A stretch of DNA of 64,000 nt from the NCBI GenBank assembly GCA_964017125.1, contig OZ024909.1:54631085-54695084 (forward strand), in the 5' to 3' direction. The DNA comes from Flabesymbios commensalis. Its lineage: Eukaryota; Annelida; Polychaeta; Terebellida; Flabelligeridae. Each line of letters begins with the position of its first letter. Within the stretch, counting starts at the first letter, position 1. Shown here piece by piece: positions 23,040 to 33,500 of the stretch. The notes under the pieces are model-generated. The model was not told where the DNA came from. It was given only the letters and a program-made list of their open reading frames with translations, and did no database searches. The translations under genes and the position numbers were made by a program.

Positions 23040-23060
23040 TTTTTTACTTTTTTTTTACAT

Positions 23061-23170
23061 TTTTTACTTTTTTTTTACATAGTTCATACATATCTGTATT
23101 TTATATTTATATATTTTTGCAGATCCTATGAAATAAACTATTGTCTATTGTCTATTGTCTATTGACAAAT
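23061..23170 (+). repeat. T-rich tract and LINE-like 3' tail in (ATTGTCT)n
   Basis: A T-rich stretch is followed by 'cctatgaaataaacta' and about four 'ttgtctat' units ending near 23165. This has the form of a plus-strand LINE 3' end with a short tandem tail, opposite in direction to LINE A. No coding part is attached. Confidence 0.5.
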
Positions 23171-23400
23171 GAAGGCCAAAACCGCCGAATTCGTGTGGCT
23201 TGTGATCTAAACACAACTAACCATTTTGTGCTCCATAGCAACGCAACTATCTCAGCAACACCATACACTTCATTATACATTCATATATTATCATTTTTTC
23301 AAGGCGAATATGTATCGTGTTTAATATGAACACAATTTATCTGAATAATTATGAATCTATTCACATTATTACTTGAATAAATATACCACAGGCAAGTTAA

Positions 23401-23839
23401 CCCTTGTCCTGCTAGTAAATTTATTGAAATGTTCAAGCACCTGAGGTTGTGGATCGCGGTAGCGAGACACAACCTCAAGTGCTTGAAAATTACTGATATT
23501 TGTTTAATTTAAAACCACAAATTTACAAATGTTGATGTTTAACTGTTAAACGCTAATTTATTTTCCAATATCAGTGATTTCATCAACCATTTGGACACCC
23601 ATGTCAAAAATAAGAAATACGGGAATTTCCACTACAAGCCGCGAATTGCTGTCGCAATTCTCGACTTGTAGTGGATGAAGATGATTTGATGTGGTTTCAA
23701 AATTAAAGAAAATTACCACGTATCAATTGGTCAAACAGTTTCATGTTAATTTTCGTTCTAAAACCCTTTGTCGTAGGAAATTCAGTCTATTTTCAGGGAT
23801 GTAAGATGATGCTTTAATGCATCGTGAGGGCTTAAAGGG
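23401..23839 (+). mobile_element. TTAA-flanked composite P2 element with two hairpins
   Basis: TTAA at 23397-23400 and 23840-23843, with ends 'ccctt..' and '..aaaggg'. Hairpin 1 (about 23434-23486) has arms 'caagcacctgaggttgtg' and 'cacaacctcaagtgcttg' around TCGCGGTAGCGA. Hairpin 2 (about 23621-23666) has arms 'ccactacaag' and 'cttgtagtgg' around 'gaattgctgtcgcaattc'. A scrap of P4 ('caaaaataagaaatacggga') sits beside hairpin 2. It may be two adjacent or nested copies rather than one. Confidence 0.6.
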
Positions 23840-23843
23840 TTAA

Positions 23844-25300
23844 TAAGACTATTGTCGTGATTAGCAGACAAAGTATTAATGGGTACATATTAGACATATA
23901 TAGTCGGGTTTCACTGTCCCAGGAATGCGTTAGCAGTCGCAACCAAAGTAGTGTTTGGCGACTTCGACCACAGTTACATAACCTAAGTTTGCATGAGGGT
24001 AGCTATAAAAATGTGCGGACATTTGATCCACCATTTTATTACACTCGTTGTTCATTTGGTAATCAATCTCACCTGTCAGCTATAAAAGGCTGTGACTCGA
24101 GAAGGGCGTTTTAGACATGTTCGTCTTTACGACTTCTTTGGCACTTGAAATAGCCACAAACATCACTTTTAATGTGGACTTTGGACTGACAAACACTGCT
24201 CGACGTGGACCATATCACAACATATAGTGAGTAAATAGATAAGTTTATTATAACGTCACTTGTCGGCACTAATGTTCATTTAAGTGACATTTGAGTGAAA
24301 TAAATGAATGAAAACAACTTGTAAACTATCACATACGTCTATTAAAATAAAATCAATGAACAATATACAATGATGGTGTCTGGGACACATATTAAAATGT
24401 TGAATTGTATTCCAAAATGAAAACAATCTACAATGAATATAGAAAAACCGAAACAGGTACTGTATCTAGACCAATATCAATAATCAGTAAACTAAGAAAA
24501 TAGCTACAAACCTAGTAGACTAATAATGCAATACCAATACATGGATACAAATATATCAAATAGCTCTGTAGCTCTGTATAATTATACTAATATTATTTTT
24601 ATATTGTATTTACCACCAAGCATGTTGTATTAGATATTGAAAATGTAGTGTAAAATATTCCACACCCATACACATGATACATGTAACAAATGGGGGAATG
24701 ACAAGTAATAAACAACCTAAATAGTTAAATAGCCATTTAATAATCCTAAAAAAATCGAGCCTCATTTATCTGGCATCATTAAATGACCTTTAAATTTGTA
24801 AAGCCTCGCTTTGCTTGGATCGTTTGCCTCCAGATGAAGGCTAGGCTTAGTTTGGGATTCAAATCTGTAGACAGAAAAATATGCAAGGAAGTGAAGTGAA
24901 TATATCTCCACACACAAACTGAAATAAATATATTGCTCGATGTGAAAAATATTTCCCTCCCCCCCCCCCCCCTCTCACACATAGGCGAATATGCTAGCGA
25001 ATGTTATGAATGAAAATATTTGAAATTCGCTCAAAATTCGCAACACTCGCCGAGTATTTGTAAGCGTTGGTAACAAATTCGCGAAATAGATACATATTGG
25101 TTTAAATGTGTGGCATACCCCTAGTCACGATACCACGAAAACATACTAGAATTGGACTATAACACTGGGAATAACATCATATCGCTGTATATTTTAAAAT
25201 TCTGATCGACGTTGCCTCTCACTCTTGTATAAACCAATCGATGTACAAGACGGCTACAGTTGACATACAAAGATGGCGCCCTTCGGCTTCCTGAGATTGG
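23844..25300. other. Intergenic stretch with no recognised gene
   Basis: AT-rich, with a run of C near 24957-24972 and no hairpin or repeat family I could identify. Open frames are short and unsupported. Confidence 0.45.
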
Positions 25301-26000
25301 GCTTCCAAGGTCAAGTTAAGATCATTTCAAGGGTGTGTCTTTTCATATCGATGTCAATGACACCTAGAGGTCACTAGGGGTCAAATCTAGCTTACCTCAC
25401 AATTTAAAATAAAGATCAGGATATGTGTTAATAATGTTAGAAGTTTCATGCTTTAATCATGAAATGCACAATTGTTTCATTATGGGAGCTTAACACTACA
25501 CTATGTATTTTGTCGAACTTTCTGAAAAAAATGACGCAGCCTAGAAATTAATTCTGGTATCCGGTATGAAAGTAAAAATACATTTTTTTAAATGATTTTT
25601 GACAGTTTGCCCTTGAAATGACCTTGAAATGACCTTAGCGGTTTTTTTTGATGGTACCTCAGTAAAGCATAATCCCAACCCATGTCAGACTTCATAGCCC
25701 ATTTATGTATCAATAGTTTTCCATGGGAACCCAAACTAATATTTAACAGCTGCTGCACACTGTAATTTTGCTCGTCCAATTAAACATTGAGGAAGGGGTG
25801 TAGTCAGGGGAATACTAAGGGTGTATTCCCCCTCCCACTAGCATTGTTTCAATTGATATAAAGTGGATATTTTTGCTATTTGTTGCCATTTTGACCTCCA
25901 AATGACCCCCCAGGATATGTACTAATAATGGTGGAAGTTTCATGCTTTAATCATAAAATGCACAATGGTTGCATTATGGGAGCTTAACCACTACACTAAA
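25301..26000. repeat. TGACCTT-bearing repeat and a direct repeat pair
   Basis: About 25430-25500 and 25915-25995 are direct copies sharing 'gaagtttcatgctttaatca' and 'cattatgggagcttaac'. Between them, 25600-25760 contains 'gcccttgaaatgacctt', 'gaaatgaccttagcgg' and 'cctcagtaaagcataatccc', matching the 7420-8050 repeat. The copies are old and no gene is present. Confidence 0.6.
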
Positions 26001-26244
26001 ATGACTTGGGTGTGCTTAGCCTTCTGTGAAGTTGCCCAGGAGGGGGGGGGGGGCACGAGGAGGTGACACATTACTCTCACAACATACTTATTGTGCCACG
26101 GATATGAAAACACTGTAGGGAGTGTATGATATGAAGGTCTAATATATCGTACAGTTTGTATGAGCGTTTGCTTCATTTCTTTTAGTACAAGGCTACAGGC
26201 GGATACGGGCGGATACAACTGGTACGTCAATATGCTTAATTTAT

Positions 26245-26353
26245 CCCAGTAAACACAAAACATTTGCATAACATTTGTACATTGTTGGACCAACGTCGAA
26301 GACGTTGGGCTGACGTTGTACACATGTTATACAAATGTTTTGTGTTTGCTGGG
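26245..26353. mobile_element. Well-preserved P1 palindromic element
   Basis: Ends 'cccagtaaacacaaaacatt' and 'aatgttttgtgtttgctggg' are inverted copies, and the centre 'ccaacgtcgaagacgttggg' is itself palindromic. The whole 109 bp folds back. No coding capacity. Confidence 0.85.
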
Positions 26354-26699
26354 ATTTGTATTATTTTATTTAGCAGGCCACACCATCAGCTATTATGTTC
26401 TCTGAATCACTCAGAGAAAATACAGCAACAATTATATAATTAACATATGAAAACAGGCTGTAGGCCTACATGAATCTATTATAAAAAGGTTCCACGTGAC
26501 ATTCGATACGTTTCAGAAATAAATGGTTGGTAGCCAGTTATTCTCAGTAGCTCTAATCGGATCAAGGAGTACGTCTATATATTAACATTCCTTTCGTACA
26601 CGTCAAAAATATAGATGTGTTTAAAATTGTCAAATTGGGTTTCAATTTTCAACAATTGGAAGAACATTGATGATTGCCAAATTAATGCCAGTATACGAG
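26354..26699. other. Intergenic stretch, nothing recognised
   Basis: No gene, tandem repeat or strong hairpin seen. Confidence 0.4.
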
Positions 26700-27000
26700 T
26701 GTCTTTTTATTCGCATGCGCGACCCACATTTTTCGCATGCGCGCCCCAATTTTGCCAGCAATAATCGCATGCGATTTGGACCTGAAATAAAGCCAGTGAC
26801 CCACGCGCTTTCATAAGACATGAGAAGTCACTCGCATACCCTTGGAAGTCACACGCATGCTGATCAAATTGAATGCCGCTCGCGTGCACAGCGCTAATCC
26901 CATGATGTCACTCGCATGATAAGTCACACATGTCACTCGCACGCTCAAACCGCATGATCCCGCTCGCATGCTAAATTATACAATGTCACTTCCATGCAAA
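26700..27000. repeat. GCATGC / CACTCGCATG-rich block
   Basis: Words around TCGCATGCG and GTCACTCGCATG recur about a dozen times without a fixed period ('ttcgcatgcgcgac', 'gtcactcgcatgat', 'cccgctcgcatgc'). A similar block is at 36420-36965. Confidence 0.65.
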
Positions 27001-27420
27001 ATGACAGGCATGTGGCAATGACGACTAGTACTGAACGCTTTATTTTCACCTAATGATAGTATCTTACATTTTTGCCCTTCATCGCCAAAATGTATAAATC
27101 TATTTTTACAAGACGATATTTTTATACCAATCAAACTGGGGATCGCCTCAGTGTCCATACAAAATGTGAGGGAATATTTCTTGGCCATGGCGTTAGTGAA
27201 GATTTTTTCAGGATTCATTAATTTTGTCAAAAAATCATATATAATACAGTGATAACATAACAAAAATAAGGCTGACAGGGAGACCCTTGTTATGACAAAT
27301 GTATGTCGCTAGCACAAGGGCCACCCGTTATAATAATGAATATTATTTTGAGCACGAAACAACGTTAATATAATTGATTTTTTTTAAACATATATACATA
27401 CAACATTGTATTCTATGTAC
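27001..27420. other. Unassigned stretch
   Basis: A 95-codon minus frame (26976-27263) overlaps the GCATGC block and has no recognisable motif. Not called as a gene. Confidence 0.35.
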
Positions 27421-27686
27421 ATATCGTCGCCTCGAAGCTAAAGGATCATATCTGCCACTCTAACGAGTGTCAGATAGGATCCTTTAGCTCCGAGGCGACG
27501 ATATCGCCACTACGGCACTCAAGGGTCGTAGCTGCCACTATTATACAGTGGCAGATATGACCCTACTGTACGGGCAACACATGCAGTGACAATGACCAAG
27601 CGATACATCGTCGCCTCGGAGGTAAAGGATCCTATCTGACACTCGTCAGAGTGGCAGATAGGATCCTTTAGCTCTGAGGCGACGAA
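27421..27686. repeat. Three consecutive P3 hairpins with TATCTGCCACT core
   Basis: Hairpin 1 (27421-27504) and hairpin 3 (27607-27686) are near-perfect palindromes of about 80 bp. Their outer arms read 'atcgtcgcctcgg' and then 'ctaaaggatcctatctg', with a small CACTC/GAGTG apex. Hairpin 2 (about 27516-27575) is shorter: 'agggtcgtagctgccact' then 'agtggcagatatgaccct'. Hairpins 1 and 3 match the one at 56843-56925. Hairpin 2 shares the core with 3120-3200. Confidence 0.85.
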
Positions 27687-27903
27687 TTGTATCTCACCAA
27701 ACACGACTCAACAATGCAGTGCCAGCAGAAGGATGGTTCAGCGTCTCAGACGGTGTACCAACATCCAACCAACAGCGAACAGAAGTGCCGCGTCCGCCGA
27801 GACAGCACAAGAGAAAGAGAGTAAACATGTCTTAGATAGTAATTATAATAATAAAATGCATAGACTACCACAGTTCGACGTTTGGCAAATCACTCGCAGA
27901 CAA

Positions 27904-28570
27904 TCAGATATTATTTTGTCTGCAAATATAGCAATTTAATACTGTACAGGTAATACTGTAAAACTTTATCATATAATTTTTATTAAATAAAACAAATCCA
28001 TCTTCACTGTGTGATGAAAGCTTATCTAGTATGGACCTAGGACTTGTATTGTATAACACATGAATACAGTAGCGAAAACATTTTTTGGCAAACTCGTGTT
28101 TTATTTGTGAAATTCTAAGGTTATTCTTCTGTCTAGTAACATAATTATGCGAGTTTCCGACAAATCCTTGAAGCATAGACCTGAAATAAAACGGTACATT
28201 ATTATTTAATAAGCGGTATAATGATTTAAATTGTTGTTTCTTGAGTATATCCTCAAGTTGAATGTATTTAATATTTTAAACAATGGCTCAGTGTGCGAGT
28301 TATATTTACTACAGGTTATGGCTCGAATGGCCCTCTTTTGCAATTTAAAAATGCGTTTACTGTTAAGATCCCATAAAAGTTTCCCATAATGCAAGTGAGG
28401 TAAAATCAAACTATTAGAAATAGTCTTTAAAATTGCTGGAGGTACAATGTTTTATATTCCAATTATAATGCCTATTACACTAGATATTTTGTTTGAAATG
28501 TTATTAGTGTGTGCGTTCCAGTTTACATGTTTATCCAATGTTATACCAAGAAAAGAAAACTGTTCTACAT
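27904..28570 (-). pseudogene. LINE D fragment: C-terminal reverse-transcriptase region
   Basis: Minus-strand frames contain 'NNSLILPHLHYGKLLWDL', 'KLQKRAIRAITCSKYNSH' and 'TEPLFKILNTFNL', then in another frame 'NLRISQIKHEFAKKCFRY'. This is the typical order downstream of the RT core in jockey/CR1-type LINEs (inactive thumb region: 'Q-RAIR-I', 'EPLF', 'N-R'). Frameshifted, with no RT core or endonuclease attached. Confidence 0.65.
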
Positions 28571-28769
28571 AGGTAATGCTTTACATCCTTTATGTCGCTT
28601 TGTGCACATATGTATCATGGTAATATGCCGGCAGAAGGAAACCCGAAGTGATGAATATACCCTACTCTTATCGAATAAATCTAAGAGCTATTTATGGTGC
28701 GCAGCACCATCGACTTTTCTTCTTCTAAAATGAAAATGTTCTACATTCATTATATGCATCCCGCCAATA

Positions 28770-29132
28770 AAAGGGACATGCCCAGGTCTAAAATCATAAA
28801 AAAATCGGGATTTTATTTTGGCTTCTTAATATGACCATATTATGATGTAAACATGTCCATAGACTAGAACTGCAAAAGTTTTTTTATTTTTTGTGCTGCG
28901 CATTCACCAGTTAGTCTAGATATAGAGACGAAATTCCCGTATTTCTTATTTTCGACATGGCTGTCAATAATTAGAAATCAGGAATTTCGTCTCTATATCT
29001 ACCCTAACTGGTTTATGCGCAGCACAAAAAATAGAAAACTTTTGCAGTACTAGTCTATGGACATGTTTACATCATAAGGTTATATTATTAGGCTAAGATT
29101 TTTTATGATTTTAGACCTGGGCATGTCCCTTT
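28770..29132. mobile_element. P4 foldback MITE, 363 bp
   Basis: Nearly the whole element is an inverted repeat. The left arm starts 'aaagggacatgcccaggtct' and passes 'ccatagactagaactgcaaa' and 'gatatagagacgaaattccc'. The right arm returns through 'ggaatttcgtctctatatct' to 'agacctgggcatgtcccttt'. Partial copies are at 15323-15512 and 54415-54626. Non-coding. The target duplication is not clear. Confidence 0.85.
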
Positions 29133-29369
29133 AACTCATAGCAGTCTGGCCGTTTCGACATTGGACGTCTGTGTGAAATGGCCATTTTTGTGATTTTGAG
29201 ACATATTCTGATACTCCTAATAGACAGCAGAATGATGGCATATGTATTTCCCATACACCACAGGAACACACATACAACATATAACCAAAATACACTTAAT
29301 TTGATTTGCCAATGTGATGTTGCCATGGTAACCGAATATGCTAATTAGGTAATCAAATTTTCGGTAATT

Positions 29370-30506
29370 TTGTTTACAAATTGTATTTTTTTTAGATCCA
29401 CGGAGATTCAGGAGTACAACATTGTATCAATTCACATAAAATATATTAAATACATCACAGACGGTTCGAAGAAACATTCAATAGGTCTATGTACACAAAT
29501 TAATAGGGAAAATAAGCTATTACCATGGTATAGATTTAGAGAGGTGAAAAGCAAGAAAAACAAACAACGAAGGACAACCAAACATAATCCTGTACATATA
29601 CAAAAACACAATACACCAGCTGAAAATCGTAACATAACACCTGACCAGCCAAACAAGCGTAACTCCCCTGTAGGTAAAATTACGGAAACCACAGTAATCA
29701 CAGATTCACTGGGAGCAGGCTTAGGGGAGAGAATCTGTGGAAAAAATACCTGTGTATATGTAAAACGTGGTACAACTGTTGAGCGTATACATAACGATAT
29801 AGTTCACAACAAAGGATATTTGGACAGCAATCGCCTAATGCTTCTCTGTGGTACTAACAATAAAACATCACTAGGACAGACCATACTAGCCAGTGACAAG
29901 TTAATAGACACAGCTGTATCTCTTAATCCCACAGCCGACATATACATGGTAGCCTTACCATACCGCTGGGACAATCCGGATCTGAATGACAAAATCGATA
30001 CCTATAATACATTCTTAAAATACACGGCAGACAAAATCCTACAAGTTAAAATATTGGACACCAGCTCTTTCCAACAGGGCCGAAATGCCTACTACATGAA
30101 AGACAAACTTCATTTAAATAATCAGGGGAAAGATCTGCTAGCACGTACCGTTACAGAAGGGGAAAGATCTGCTAGCACGTACCGTTACAGAAGGGGAAAG
30201 ATCTGCTAGCACGTACCGTTACAGAAGGGGAAAGATCTGCTAGCACGTACCGTTACAGAAGGGGAAAGATCTGCTAGCACGTACCGTTACAGAAGGGGAA
30301 AGATCTGCTAGCACGTACCGTTACAGAAGGGGAAAGATCTGCTAGCACGTACCGTTACAGAAGGGGAAAGATCTGCTAGCACGTACCGTTACAGAAGGGG
30401 AAAGATCTGCTAGCACGTACCGTTACAGAAGGGGAAAGATCTGCTAGCACGTACCGTTACAGAAGCTGGACATTTTCACAATCGCAAATTCCGAGCAGAA
30501 AGGTGA
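29370..30506 (+). pseudogene. LINE B ORF1: SGNH-type protein broken by a 34-bp array
   Basis: A Lys/Arg-rich N-terminal part is followed by SGNH blocks: 'TVITDSLGAGLGER' (Ser nucleophile position), 'RLMLLCGTNNKTS' (GTN in the GTND position) and 'YMKDKLHLNNQGKDLL' (D-x-x-H retained). Just after 'QGKDLLARTVTE' the frame enters ten identical 34-bp units. The total of nine extra units is 306 nt, which keeps the outer phase. Because 34 is not a multiple of three, each unit shifts frame and the third unit meets TAG at 30207-30209. After the array the original frame resumes as 'AGHFHNRKFRAER' and ends at TGA 30504-30506. Confidence 0.8.
30125..30464. repeat. Perfect tandem array, 10 x 34 bp
   Basis: The unit begins 'ggggaaagatctgctagcac' and ends 'gtaccgttacagaa'. 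Ten copies are identical by eye with no spacers, so it is not a CRISPR array. Identity across 340 bp implies very recent expansion, ongoing homogenisation or an assembly effect. Confidence 0.95.
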
Positions 30507-33500
30507 ATACGCCGAAAAGCCAAGTGAGAAGAGCTAATAAACGAGTAAGTAACTTAAATTGTATTACACCTCCAACCTTAAAAAACCGTTGTAACCCGAA
30601 TTCTAATCAAATTGATATACTGTGCTGGAATATTCAAGGTATTTCAACAAAATTGCAAGATAAGAGACTACGAGACTATCTTACGAAATTCACCATTATC
30701 GGCTTCGTAGAAACAATGAGGGATAAACACTTTGCATTAAATATTAATGGATTCGAGTACTATAACTTCCCACAAAAACATAGACATTCGAAAGCTAAGC
30801 GAGCGTCTAGGTGTATCGGAATCCTTATTGCAAATTGGTTGAACAAAAGTGTACAAATCAAACAAGTTAATGACTGCCTGGTCTGGATAACTATCAAACA
30901 CACCGGGCCTACAAACTTGAAGAAAAATATTATGATCGGTATTGTTTACATACCACCACGCGAATCCTGTCATACAGTGGAAGACGATATATTCGATACA
31001 CTCGAATCTGAATTTGCGAAATACACTGCGTCTTGTCACGTGATGTACTGTGGAGATTTTAATTCAAGAACCGGCTCGAAAAAATGATTTCATCGAAAAC
31101 CCAAACTGTTTAAATAATCCTAACTTAACTAATAAGTCAAGAATAAATCGGGACGAGGTAAGTAACACACACGGAGAGAACATGTTAGACTTATATGCAA
31201 AACACAGGACTGAGAATATGTGATGGTCGGTTAGGAGATGATTGCGACACAGGGGACTACACATTTTACTGTAGACGCGGCGGGAGTGTAGTTGACTACC
31301 GTTTAACCCCATATAACATACTAAACCTTATCCTTAATTTTCAAATTGGTCCGAAACACATTGATTCCGATCACAGACCCATTACGTTTGCATTGCAAAT
31401 GTTCTCGCATTTTACAAATCAGAAATCAAAACCACCGGATACAAATGTAGAAGATCACAGACCACAATACATATATAAATGGTGTCCAGAGAAACAAAGC
31501 GAGTACCAGGTCGCGCTGCGTAGCTCAAAATGCTTGGCTATAATAGAAAACCTACCCTGTGATTTGTGTGAAAAACCCAGCAGTGACTATCTGAGTACAC
31601 AAATAAATTAAATACTCTGATAGAAACTGCAGCAAACGGTTTATTTAAAAAACATCTTTTAAACAAAAAAATAGAGCAAAAATGCTTCCCAAGTAACAGC
31701 TGGTTTGATAGCGAATGTAAGATACCTAAAAAGGTACACAGTCTTTTCGCCCCATAGTCAGTTCACACCATTTTTTAGTGAGACGTTTCGCCCCCAACTC
31801 ATACTTAGGAAAGACGTTTCGCCTCCTCCCCATAAATAGGAAAGACGTTTTGCCGTCTTCATAGTTCAGGCAGACGTTTCGCACCCAAACCATATTTCAG
31901 AAAGACGTTTCGCACCCAAACCATATTTCAGAAAGACGTTTCGCACCCAAACCATATTTCAGAAAGACGTTCCGCACCCAAACCATATTTCAGAAAGACG
32001 TTCCGCACCCAAACTATATTTCAGAAAGACTTTTAGCCCACAAATCATATTTAGGAAAGACGTTTCGCACCCATTTCATTATTAGGAAAGACGTTTCGCC
32101 CCCTCTTCATATTTTGGAAAGATGTTTCGCCCCCTAATTAGAAAGACGTTTCGCCCCCTATAGTCATAATTTGGGAAGACGTTTCGCACCTTTTTCATAA
32201 TTAGGAAAGACGTTTCGCTTGCTATTCATAAATCAGCATGATATTCATTTTTAAGAAAGACGTTTCGCACCCAAATCATAAAACAGCATAAAATTGTTAA
32301 GATTGCCGTCCCATTTATAGGAGAGACATGTGTATGTGTGCCCACTTAGGCTACCTTGTTGTTCATGCATGTTACTATAACTTACCGCTTTCATTCCTTG
32401 ATTCAGCCACTTTGATTTATTGTGCTATAAAACATAAATAATTTAATGCAATATTGTAAGTTGTATTACATTAACGTATATAAATTTGAAGGCTGAATAT
32501 TTATTTTTAGAAATATATATAGGGGCTAGGTAGGCCTATTCTAAGTTGGGGAGGGGGCGAAACGTTTCTCTGGGGTGCCAAACGTCCTATAAGAATGGGG
32601 GCGAAACGTCTTCTCTAGGGTGCGAAACGTCCTATGAGAATGGGGGCGAAACGACTTGCCTAGGGTGCGAAACGTCCTATAAGAATGGGGGCGAAACGTC
32701 TCACATAAGGGTTCGAAATGTCTTAATTTAGAGAGGGGGCGAAACGTCTTTCCCAGGGGGCGAAACGTCTCAATAGGGGGCGAAACGTCTCAAATAGGGG
32801 GCGAAACGTATCACATAGGGGGCGAAACGTCTTCCGTGGGTGCGAAACGTCTCACAGGGGGACGAAACATCTTAAACTGGGACAAGTCGTCACGGCGACG
32901 GGGGCGAAACGTCTTGAAGATGGGTACGAAACGTCTTGGGGGGCGAAACGTCTATGGTGCGAAATGTCCTGGAGCCCTTAAAAATGACGTTAATAGATTT
33001 GGACACCAGAACGATATAGCTATACCCAAAAACAGCGACACCTATTTTGATTTATGTAAGAAATATAAACAACTAGTACAGAGAAAAAAGAGAACCCACA
33101 TCAAGAAATGTAAACAAGAACTCCAATGTTTAACCACCGAAAACCCTAACAACTATTGGGGATTTCTGAAAAACCTTAAACGAAAATCCACACAAGATGA
33201 AGTGGACATAGACCTATCCGATTTTTATTTTTGTTTTTTTGAAACAGAGCACACCGCCACAGGGACAAATCGATAGCAGCCTCCTTGAAAATAAAATAAG
33301 TAGCTGGAAAGATGAAAATCCACCATTTAATATAAAGCAAGATATTGCGAACAACATACTAAACAGCAACATTACATCATGTGAAATTATACATGCTTTG
33401 AACAAACTAACAAAAGGCAAATCACCTGGTATAGATGGCATATCACTGGAATTTATTAAAAGTGATATGATAACGTACTTGCCACTGTTGGAAGCATCAT

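Larger units (their letters stand above)
17716..23060 (-). mobile_element. LINE A: nearly complete APE-type non-LTR retrotransposon
   Basis: It contains, on the minus strand, ORF1 (SGNH esterase type), an overlapping ORF2 (APE endonuclease, RT, C-terminal C-C-H-C motif) and a 3' UTR of about 1 kb. The 3' end carries 'gtcaataaaatatctgtctg' followed by (CTGT)n-like repeats at about 17715-17735. The 3' UTR aligns with that of LINE B (35290-35960), sharing 'ctttccagagtgtctttttt' with small differences, so the two are one family. SGNH-type ORF1 is known from CR1/L2-related LINEs; I place A there tentatively. It has one nonsense codon in ORF2. The 5' end is set only by the start of ORF1. Confidence 0.85.

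Noticed and set aside
22657-23165. Leu/Phe-rich membrane protein on the plus strand
   Set aside because: It is the antisense of the LINE A ORF1 Ser-rich region and of T-rich DNA.
30125-30464. CRISPR-like array
   Set aside because: The 34-bp units are contiguous with no spacers and lie in a LINE ORF in eukaryotic DNA.
31760-32290. CRISPR-like array or repeat protein gene
   Set aside because: The whole 31-bp unit repeats and is mirrored in the opposite arm. It is a foldback element.
32546-32731. Small repetitive Cys/Gly protein ('LGCETSYKNGGET')
   Set aside because: Translation of the right arm of the foldback element.
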